Shown here one piece after another: positions 25,711-32,497 of a stretch of 64,000 bases of DNA. The stretch's first letter is position 1; each line of letters starts with the position of its first letter. The notes below the pieces were generated by a model. The model was not told where the DNA came from and made no database searches. It saw only the letters and a program-made list of their open reading frames with translations. Source of the DNA: Anaerohabitans sp964387285 (GTDB taxonomy: Bacteria; Zhuqueibacterota; Zhuqueibacteria; Residuimicrobiales; Residuimicrobiaceae); contig CAYLWO010000022.1 of the NCBI GenBank assembly GCA_964387285.1, positions 1-64,000 of the forward strand, given 5' to 3'. The position numbers and the translations under genes were made by a program.

Positions 25711-25956
25711 ATGAAAAAATATGTCAAGCCGATTGCAGTGGACCTCGGAACCCCTATGAATATCGCTGAGGGGGTGTGTTATGGAAACGGGTCTACGGCC
25801 AAAACCTCTTACGGCAACCACTGTATCGCTACAGGCCATACGGCCAGCGGCGGCATTTGCACCGGCGGTTCTGCGGTTTATGGCTGTATTTCCAAAGGTC
25901 TTATCCCCTACGCTGCGACCTGTTATACAGGTGTAACTCAAGGAAGGAATCAGTAG
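25711..25956 (+). CDS. Cys/Gly-rich RiPP precursor peptide (ScmA-like)
   Basis: An 81-residue peptide with ideal start signals (GGAG six bases before ATG 25711). The leader-like N-terminus MKKYVKPIAVDLGTPMNIAEG is followed by a core rich in Gly, Ser, Thr, Tyr and Ala with five cysteines at 23, 38, 50, 59 and 71 (spacings 15, 12, 9, 12). Core fragments such as GVCYGNGSTAKTSYGNHC and GGICTGGSAVYGC repeat a C-x-x-G / GNG / GGS theme. It lies directly downstream of two SPASM enzymes and two PqqD proteins, which identifies it as their substrate by context. A sactipeptide- or ranthipeptide-like thioether product is possible; the chemistry is not known. No protease or dedicated transporter is present in the window. 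Confidence 0.8.
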   Translation: MKKYVKPIAVDLGTPMNIAEGVCYGNGSTAKTSYGNHCIATGHTASGGICTGGSAVYGCISKGLIPYAATCYTGVTQGRNQ

Positions 25957-25995
25957 GCGGAATTCGTTCTCAATCTGCCGGATTTTGACCAGACC

Positions 25996-26937
25996 ATGAT
26001 TTTCTCCGCTTATACAGAATTGTCCATTCGATCCACTCGAATATTTACCGCATTATTTCATAATGGCCAATTTGCCAATCGTGTTTTATTAGCGAAAAAA
26101 ACCACCTGGTGTGATTTTCACGTCGATCTTGTTGCTCCGGACAAGATTACCAACCATCCGTCGGGTGATGAAACGCATTGTTCAATCATCCAAACTTTAC
26201 ATGATGCCTGGCGGGACATCATCCATGCATCACCGGAAGCCGAATTGGCCGTTGCCGGTTGGCAAACCATTCGCGCCATGGCAACGCCGGTTTTTCTCGA
26301 TGATCGTTATGCCGTTCCGTTGCAACGGCCACCTTCTGTTCGTGATTTGGACTGTCGCCTCTTTCGCTATAATCACTGGTCGAACCGGTTTTTTATTCTC
26401 GTCGATGGCTCGGAACGTTTTGGCATACCCGCGCATTTTATCGATTTGTTGCTGAACATCTGGAATTTGGAACACGAGAGACTGGCCGTTCATGCATCAG
26501 CCGTTGTTCATCGGGAAAAGCTGTTTTTATTCGCCGGCGTTTCCGGAGCCGGCAAATCAACCGTTGCGGCCATGAGCCGTGAGCGGGGTGATCGCGTGGT
26601 GGATGACGATGTGGCGCTGATCTATCGAACTCGGGAGGGATGCTACTCGGTTAACGGCTGGGGGTATGGTCTCGACACTTGTCGCGATCCGCTGCAGGCC
26701 ATCTTTAAATTGGTCCAGTCCGCGCAGGATCGGTTGCAACGGCTGACCCAAATCCAGGGCGCGCAAATCATCATGACCGGATATGATCAGGTGCATGGAG
26801 ATGTGTCGGCCTCGGTGCTTTTAAAAAGGGCGTTCAAGCTTGCTGCAGCTGTCGCACGGGAAATTCCGGTTTATGAATTGCATTTTAGAAAAAGTCCTGA
26901 TTTTTGGCAATTGATAGACGCACCATTCCACGATTGA
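25996..26937 (+). CDS. HPr kinase-like P-loop protein of the RiPP cassette (ScmC-like)
   Basis: A 313-residue protein whose C-terminal half matches the HPr kinase/phosphorylase-like ATPase domain: LAVHASAVVHREKLFLFAG, Walker A GVSGAGKST (about residues 180-188) and the acidic RVVDDDVALIY that normally holds Mg2+ and the phosphate acceptor. Such kinases recur in PqqD and radical SAM gene sets and may phosphorylate the precursor or a carrier (family knowledge; role here inferred). No ribosome binding site precedes ATG 25996. The reading frame is open back to the amber stop of the precursor gene, which is in the same frame, so the true 5' end deserves checking. Confidence 0.75.
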   Translation: MIFSAYTELSIRSTRIFTALFHNGQFANRVLLAKKTTWCDFHVDLVAPDKITNHPSGDETHCSIIQTLHDAWRDIIHASPEAELAVAGWQTIRAMATPVFLDDRYAVPLQRPPSVRDLDCRLFRYNHWSNRFFILVDGSERFGIPAHFIDLLLNIWNLEHERLAVHASAVVHREKLFLFAGVSGAGKSTVAAMSRERGDRVVDDDVALIYRTREGCYSVNGWGYGLDTCRDPLQAIFKLVQSAQDRLQRLTQIQGAQIIMTGYDQVHGDVSASVLLKRAFKLAAAVAREIPVYELHFRKSPDFWQLIDAPFHD

Positions 26938-26995
26938 AGGCCAACCGTAAGGCGTTGCCATTTCCGGTTCAAGCCGGTACTACCCGCTATAATTA

Positions 26996-28759
26996 CTATT
27001 GGATCAAAATTCGCGCCCACAACGGCGGGATGATCAAAGTTGTGTCCTCAGAGAGATCATCCGGAGTGAACGATTCTTCATTCAAAACATCTCTTACTGC
27101 CGCCACCGACTTTATTCGAAAAGTCTGCGCTGTTGAAGAATTGTTGAGCGCGACAACCACTTTTTGACCAGCATATTCCCGACTAAAAACGTAAATCCGC
27201 TTCTCATCATCTGTCAGCAATGTTCTGAAATCACCCCATTGCAGCGCCGGCAGGCGATTGCGCAAATGTATCAGCCGGCGATAATGAGCGTAAAGATCGC
27301 CATCAAACTCTACCGGCGCCGCATCGGCCAGGATCGTTCCATCAGCGCGATATCGCGCCGGTGCATGCGGCGTCTCGGGCCAGATCATGGGCCGGCGACA
27401 ACAGGGATCGTTGGCGCCCCACATGCCTGCTTCATCGCCGTAATAGATCATGGGACTGCCAACATAAGTCATTTGAAAAATGACCATCAATTTTTGCAAT
27501 TGTTTTTCCCGGTCGCCGGGCCGGTCGGAATGGTAACGGGGATTGTTGGCATTGGACCACTCGTGATAACGGCTCCATTGTCGATAGGGTACCCCATCCG
27601 GATTGGCAATCAAGGTGGACAAACGGGGGGAGTCATGACTGTCATAGAGATTCTGCATGACCGCCGTCACACACGGAGGAAAGGCGTTGCGCAGTTCGGC
27701 CAGTAACCGATCGAACTCGCTGGTTTTGATTCTCTTTTTTTGATCGATAAAATATTCCGCGCAGGCAAAACTGAAATTGTAATTCATCACCGCATCGAAT
27801 TCATCGCCCTGCAGATAAGGTTCGAGCACGGTAATGGGGTCAATAACCTCCGCCGTCAGAAAGGCTTGCGGATTGATGGATTTGACCAGTTGACGCCACT
27901 CTTTCCAGAACGGATGCGCGATGCAGAACGCGACATCCAATCGCCAGCCGTCTATGCCTTTGCTCACATCGCCGTCGGCAAACGGATCCAGCCAACGCCG
28001 GGTGGAGTTAAAAATATATTGCCGCGGTCCGTCCACAATGCCGTTGGCATCCTGCCGCCACTCCGGCAACTCTTTGACGCCGAACCAGCCCTGATAAGCG
28101 AATTTCTTGCCTTTTCGGCCATCCTCCCAGGATTTTATCTTAAACCAGTCTTTGTAAGCGGATTTTTGTTGTTTCTCCGCCACATCGCGAAATGCCCAGA
28201 AATTCAAACCAACATGGTTGAACACGCCGTCCAAAATAATGTACATGCCGCGTTGATGTACTTGGCTGACCAGCTCTAATAAAAGTCTGTCTGCATGGGT
28301 CCAGACCCAGGTCTTGGGATCAGCTGGATTTTCCTGCAGAATCAACAATCGGTCCTGCAAAGGATCCGGACCTAAATTGGGATCGATGTGATGATAGGAC
28401 GCGCCGTCATATTTATGACTGGAGGGAGAGGTGAATACCGGATTCAGATACAGTGCGGAGACGCCCAAATCCTGCAGATAGTCGAGCTTGTCCATGATGC
28501 CCTGCAAATCGCCGCCATAGCGGCGTCGCTGTAAATGAAACCAGATGTCCCGATTGCGATGCGCTTTTTCAAACGGCTGCAATTCATACCAGTCTGAGGT
28601 CCAGGGATGGATTTGCCAGGGTGCGGTTAAATCGTGAGGCCAGGCGCCGGCCAAATCGTTCAGGTCCGAATCGTTACGGGGATCACCGTTATGAAACCGT
28701 TCCGGAAAAATTTGATACCAGACGACCCTGCGAGCCCAGTCAGGCGTAAATGTTAACAT
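26996..28759 (-). CDS. GH13 alpha-amylase family glycosidase (neopullulanase/cyclomaltodextrinase-like)
   Basis: A 587-residue cytoplasmic glycoside hydrolase, with no signal peptide, acting on alpha-glucans or maltodextrins. It starts VVWYQIFPERFHNGDP. The family's conserved regions are present: I, ILDGVFNHVG; II, GIDGWRLDVA with the Asp nucleophile; III, FLTAEVID with the Glu acid/base; IV, YDSHDSPR with the stabilising Asp. YGGDLQGIMDKLDYLQDLG is typical of intracellular maltogenic enzymes. The C-terminal beta-domain ends ILIQ. It lies before a sugar kinase on the same strand, but the 86 bases between contain a palindromic repeat. Exact substrate preference cannot be decided. Confidence 0.88.
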   Translation of the reverse strand: MLTFTPDWARRVVWYQIFPERFHNGDPRNDSDLNDLAGAWPHDLTAPWQIHPWTSDWYELQPFEKAHRNRDIWFHLQRRRYGGDLQGIMDKLDYLQDLGVSALYLNPVFTSPSSHKYDGASYHHIDPNLGPDPLQDRLLILQENPADPKTWVWTHADRLLLELVSQVHQRGMYIILDGVFNHVGLNFWAFRDVAEKQQKSAYKDWFKIKSWEDGRKGKKFAYQGWFGVKELPEWRQDANGIVDGPRQYIFNSTRRWLDPFADGDVSKGIDGWRLDVAFCIAHPFWKEWRQLVKSINPQAFLTAEVIDPITVLEPYLQGDEFDAVMNYNFSFACAEYFIDQKKRIKTSEFDRLLAELRNAFPPCVTAVMQNLYDSHDSPRLSTLIANPDGVPYRQWSRYHEWSNANNPRYHSDRPGDREKQLQKLMVIFQMTYVGSPMIYYGDEAGMWGANDPCCRRPMIWPETPHAPARYRADGTILADAAPVEFDGDLYAHYRRLIHLRNRLPALQWGDFRTLLTDDEKRIYVFSREYAGQKVVVALNNSSTAQTFRIKSVAAVRDVLNEESFTPDDLSEDTTLIIPPLWARILIQ

Positions 28760-28799
28760 AGCGTGTTGTTCTCAAAAAAAGCGATGAGTGTTAAACAAA

Positions 28800-28827
28800 C
28801 CTGTGCAGGTTTGAAACCTTTGCACGG
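28800..28827. repeat. CCTTGCGAAGG palindrome family, diverged copy 3
   Basis: Arms CCTGTGCAGGT and ACCTTTGCACGG surround TTGAA. The layout matches the CCTTGCGAAGG family but the arms carry G/A and C/T changes. Confidence 0.5.
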
Positions 28828-28845
28828 ATGATGCCATCGCTCAAT

Positions 28846-30411
28846 TCAGGTGAGTAGTTTCTCCCGTAGCACAAATGGATCCGCTGTTGATTTTTTCCCG
28901 CGCATCCGTTCACTCAGGGCCTGAAAGGCCTGTTTTTGAATTCGATGAACGGCCACGTTTTTTGCAATCGGCGTGCAGCGGTTTTCCTCCCGCATGATCA
29001 CGAACGGCGCTGCCAGCTGAGCCAGGGATTGCGCTTTTCCGGTTTCCTTATAATAAACCCAGGCCGCATGCAGGGCAGCGCCCAGAGCAGCGCCTTCACC
29101 TTCAACCGGCACGGCGTCCGCTTCGAAAATATCCGCAATAGTTTGGCGCCAGGTCGGCGATTGCGACAAACCGCCGGTCAAACGAATTTCCGCAGGTTTG
29201 ATGGGCATTTTGCGAAAACCATCGTACAAATTGAGTATATGCCCCTCTAAAACCGCGCGACATAAATTTTCCTGTGTGAACTCGTCTATGCCGAAACCAA
29301 AATAGACCGCTCCGGCAACGGGCACATCGGGCGTACGTTCGCCGACATACCAGGGGATCAACAACCGGCCCTGATTGCCGGGTGCGGTTTTTTTGATAAT
29401 CGTGTTAAAATCATCGTGACTCAAATGATATTGCTGTGTAATGGCGTTATAGCCGTTGGCCAGGTTGGAGACGCAGAGCAGCGGCAGATGCCGACCGGTG
29501 CTGTCGCAAAAAGCTGCGATTTCACCATTAGGATCGATGTAAGCGTTTTGCATGCAGGTATAGGCCGTGCCGCTGGTGCCCAGACTCACAGTGACGATGC
29601 CCGGATCCACATTGCCGGTGCCTATGGCGCCGTACATATTGTCCCCGCTGCCGGCATCAATGCGGCATTGCGGATCCAAACCGAACCGTTTAGCCAACTC
29701 GGCGCTGATAGAGCCGATGGTTTGATCCGATGGATGTACCGGGGGCAGCTTGGCCATCAGATGCGGAGACACGGCATTGACGACTTTATTAGACCAGGCG
29801 CGGGTTTGCGGATGCCATAACGCCATGCCCGAAACATCGCCCGGTTCCATGACGGCGATGCCGCCGGTCAGATAATAGTTGATAAAGTTGTGGACGAGAA
29901 AGCAGACACGGGTTCTGGCAAAGGCCTCGGGTTCGTGGCGCACCATGTGAAATATTTTTGCCGCTGTATAACCGGTGCGCTGGCTGTTGCCCACCTCTTT
30001 TATCATCTCATCGACGCCGCCGACCGCTTGCGTAAGCATGCCGCACTCTTCCTCGGTGCTGAAATCGTTCCATAGCTTGGAGCGTTGACGAGTGAGCCTG
30101 CCGCCCTGATCCAGTGTGACCAGGCCGTGCTGTTGTCCGGAAACCGCCATGCACTTGATCTGATTCGTGTCGACTTTGGATTTTTGCAAACGTTCCAGCA
30201 GGATATCCAAAGCCTTGATCCACATCCCCGGATCGGATTCCGACGCGCCGGTCTCCAGGCCCTGAATCACGCCGTTGCGTGTAGCGTATTCGGGCAGGTC
30301 CTGGTCGTAATTGATCGAATCTTTGAAAATCATCTCTCTGCGGTCGTCATCGATCACTACCAGTTTTGTGCTCTGCGTGGAACTATCGATGCCGGCGAAT
30401 AAATGGGCCAT
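28846..30411 (-). CDS. Xylulokinase-type FGGY carbohydrate kinase
   Basis: A 521-residue sugar kinase of the FGGY family, probably phosphorylating D-xylulose. The N-terminal ATPase-fold motif is LFAGIDSSTQSTKLVVIDDD. AVSGQQHGLVTLD and the later GAGSGDNMYGAIGTG-like region (IDAGSGDNMYGAIGTG) fit the family. The C-terminal signature is RLTGGLSQSPTWRQTIADIF followed by EGEGAALGAALHAAW. The start at 30411 has a very strong GGAGGAGG ribosome binding site, so the frame's upstream extension to 30465 is not used. Related kinases act on other pentuloses, so substrate assignment is tentative. Confidence 0.85.
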   Translation of the reverse strand: MAHLFAGIDSSTQSTKLVVIDDDRREMIFKDSINYDQDLPEYATRNGVIQGLETGASESDPGMWIKALDILLERLQKSKVDTNQIKCMAVSGQQHGLVTLDQGGRLTRQRSKLWNDFSTEEECGMLTQAVGGVDEMIKEVGNSQRTGYTAAKIFHMVRHEPEAFARTRVCFLVHNFINYYLTGGIAVMEPGDVSGMALWHPQTRAWSNKVVNAVSPHLMAKLPPVHPSDQTIGSISAELAKRFGLDPQCRIDAGSGDNMYGAIGTGNVDPGIVTVSLGTSGTAYTCMQNAYIDPNGEIAAFCDSTGRHLPLLCVSNLANGYNAITQQYHLSHDDFNTIIKKTAPGNQGRLLIPWYVGERTPDVPVAGAVYFGFGIDEFTQENLCRAVLEGHILNLYDGFRKMPIKPAEIRLTGGLSQSPTWRQTIADIFEADAVPVEGEGAALGAALHAAWVYYKETGKAQSLAQLAAPFVIMREENRCTPIAKNVAVHRIQKQAFQALSERMRGKKSTADPFVLREKLLT

Positions 30412-30477
30412 GCCTCCTCCAACTGTTTTTCTGGATTGAACCGAGTTGTCGCGTTTGCGCAACAACCCGGCCTGTCG

Positions 30478-30651
30478 TTATTTGGAGATCGCTTTTTTGA
30501 TTTTCTGCGCCGTTTTGGGGCCATAGTAGCAGCAGCACCCCTTTTTGGCATCCGGTTCAATGCCGAGATCTTTGATGGCCTTTTTCACAGCTGTTTCCGG
30601 AACCGCCCACTCTTTGGCCAGTTTTGCAGCAGTCAACATTTCGTCAGCCAT
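30478..30651 (-). CDS. 57-residue protein with triple-cysteine motif
   Basis: A short gene preceded by AGGAG seven bases before the ATG at 30651. The product begins MADEMLTAAKLAKEWAVPET, continues with a helix-turn-helix-like stretch (AVKKAIKDLGIEPDAKKG) and ends CCCYYGPKTAQKIKKAISK. The helical start resembles a small winged-helix or MerR-like unit; three adjacent cysteines followed by two tyrosines are unusual and could bind metal. I do not recognise a characterised family. It sits 66 bases upstream of the kinase gene on the same strand, so it may be co-transcribed. Confidence 0.6.
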   Translation of the reverse strand: MADEMLTAAKLAKEWAVPETAVKKAIKDLGIEPDAKKGCCCYYGPKTAQKIKKAISK

Positions 30652-30941
30652 ATGCATTCTCCTGAGATTATTATCCTTGCGAAGGTTTTAAACCTTCGCA
30701 AGGTTGTTTGTCGAGCACCTATCGCCCAATTTAGAGATTTCAACAAAGATAGGATTTTTTTTTTATTATGCAATTGGTTTTCTTTTTGAAAAGAGGGAAT
30801 TTAAAATGAAGCGAATTCATTTATTTTCTTATTAATTATAATGATATGCATTTTTCGTTTTGATTTTCTCCGTCAGATTTCGTACCTTAAAAGATTAAAT
30901 GTCAATCAACCGTTTATTGCTGCGTTTCAGGAGATAGATAC
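30652..30941. promoter_or_regulatory. Divergent intergenic region before acetate kinase
   Basis: The 290-base region between divergent genes holds a CCTTGCGAAGG palindrome and AT-rich DNA with a TATAAT box at 30837-30842. The matching -35 region is poor. CAGGAGATAGATAC precedes the acetate kinase ATG. Confidence 0.35.
30675..30703. repeat. CCTTGCGAAGG palindrome family, copy 4
   Basis: Perfect 11-base arms CCTTGCGAAGG / CCTTCGCAAGG around TTTTAAA. Confidence 0.8.
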
Positions 30942-32135
30942 ATGAAGGTACTCGTGCTCAACTGTGGAAGTTCCTCCATTAAATTTCAATTAATTGAAAT
31001 GGATACGGAAGAGGTATTGGCGAAAGGGCAGATGGAAAAGATCGGCTTGAAAGAAGGAATTTCCAGTTACAAGCCCAAGGACGGCGAGAAAATCATTAAA
31101 ACCGAACCCATTCCCAATCACGATGTTGCGATCTGTTCGCTTTTGCGTCTGTTAATGGATCCGGTTCGAGGCGTCATTAAATCGCAAAAAGAGATCGACG
31201 GCATCGGCCATCGCCTGGTGCACGGCGGCGAAGAGTTTGTCGATTCGGTGTTGATAAATGACGATGTGAAAGCGGGCGTACGTCGGTGCATTCAATTCGC
31301 ACCGTTGCACAATCCTCATAATTTGCGCGGCGTGGAAGCCTGTGAGCAATTGCTTCCTGGCGTGCCGCAGGTGGGTGTGTTCGATACCGCTTTTCACCAC
31401 ACCTTGCCTTATCAAGCCTATATGTACGGCCTGCCATTAAAGTTTTATAAACAGTACAGGATTCGCCGTTACGGTTTTCACGGCACTTCGCACGCTTATG
31501 TTGCGCGCACCGCTGCTGAATACGTTAAAAAACCCATCGAAAAATTGAAAATCATTACCTGTCATCTGGGCAACGGCGCCAGTGTGACGGCGGTTAATGG
31601 CGGTCATTCTGTTGAAACCAGTATGGGCTTTACGCCGCTGGAAGGTTTGATTATGGGCACGCGTTGCGGCGACATTGACCCGGCGCTGCTTCCGCATATT
31701 GCGAATTTGGAGAAACTGGATCTGTCGCAGGTTGACGCTCTGCTGAATAAACAAAGCGGCATGCTGGGATTGACTGAAAAAACCAACGATTTTCGTGAAA
31801 TTGAAGAAGCAGCCGAGGCCGGTGAGGAAAAATCGATCCAGGCGCTGGAAATTTTCAGCCATCGTTTGAAAAAATATATCGGCGCTTATGTAGCGATATT
31901 GGGCGGACTGGACATTCTGGTTTTTACTGCCGGCATCGGCGAGCGATCTCCACACGTGCGGCAACTGACCTGCAAAGACATGAGTTATCTCGGCATCTCC
32001 ATCGACGAAGAGAAAAACAAGACCAATGCCTTCGACATCGGCACCGGCAAAGTCAAAGTGCTGGTGATACCGACCAATGAAGAATTGGCCATTGCCCGGG
32101 ATACGCAGAGAATTCTGAAAGAGCATTTGCGGTAA
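30942..32135 (+). CDS. ackA: Acetate kinase
   Basis: Cytoplasmic enzyme that interconverts acetate plus ATP with acetyl phosphate plus ADP; in fermenters it makes ATP from acetyl phosphate. The 397-residue length is typical. Signatures: VLNCGSSSIKFQLIEMDT at the start, GHRLVHGGE, FDTAFHHTLP, RRYGFHGTSHAYVA, THLGNGAS-type CHLGNGASVTAVNGG, MGFTPLEGLIMGTRCGDIDP and FTAGIGERSP. CAGGAG lies upstream of the ATG at 30942. No phosphotransacetylase gene is adjacent; a strong terminator follows, so it appears monocistronic. Confidence 0.97.
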   Translation: MKVLVLNCGSSSIKFQLIEMDTEEVLAKGQMEKIGLKEGISSYKPKDGEKIIKTEPIPNHDVAICSLLRLLMDPVRGVIKSQKEIDGIGHRLVHGGEEFVDSVLINDDVKAGVRRCIQFAPLHNPHNLRGVEACEQLLPGVPQVGVFDTAFHHTLPYQAYMYGLPLKFYKQYRIRRYGFHGTSHAYVARTAAEYVKKPIEKLKIITCHLGNGASVTAVNGGHSVETSMGFTPLEGLIMGTRCGDIDPALLPHIANLEKLDLSQVDALLNKQSGMLGLTEKTNDFREIEEAAEAGEEKSIQALEIFSHRLKKYIGAYVAILGGLDILVFTAGIGERSPHVRQLTCKDMSYLGISIDEEKNKTNAFDIGTGKVKVLVIPTNEELAIARDTQRILKEHLR

Positions 32136-32195
32136 TGGCCGGCGATAGTGTTTTTTAAAGCAACTCGATCTCTACCACGCGCCTGCCGTTTTAAT

Positions 32196-32243
32196 AAAAC
32201 AGCCCTCGTCGCAAATTAATGCGACAAGGGCTGTTTTGTTTTA
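32196..32243 (+). terminator. ackA: Rho-independent terminator after ackA
   Basis: A long stem AAAACAGCCCTCGTCGC / GCGACAAGGGCTGTTTT has a single C-A mismatch and is followed by GTTTT. It ends the acetate kinase transcript. Confidence 0.9.
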
Positions 32244-32267
32244 TCCTCTCAGGGGTGGCATCCTGAG

Positions 32268-32420
32268 GCCCGCCATTATCGTTTCTACAAATCGCCATTC
32301 ATTGTCTCTGGCGGGCCGAAGGATCTGTTCGCGTCGCTGTCTTGGTCATCACGCCAGGATCAAGCGGCGAACAGATGCTTCGCCGCTTTGAGTAATCGCG
32401 CCGGGTCAGGATTATTCTGT
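32268..32420. repeat. Dispersed intergenic palindromic element, copy 2
   Basis: Arms GCCCGCCA (32268-32275) and TGGCGGGC (32309-32316) precede CGAAGGATCTGTTCGCGTC, as at 48-115. A second hairpin GCGGCGAA / TTCGCCGC follows at 32371-32393. With the ackA terminator it fills the 362-base gap between ackA and the next gene; nothing else is seen there. Confidence 0.6.
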
Positions 32421-32497
32421 TCTGCGGCTCAGCATGACAACTATAGTGGTTATCGCTAAAGCTCGGAACCTGCTTTTAGTTTAAATCCAAACGGATG

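Noticed and set aside
26938..26995. A GGTTCAAGCC box considered as part of a tRNA
   Set aside because: No acceptor, D or anticodon stems can be drawn around it. No tRNA or rRNA gene was found in the window.
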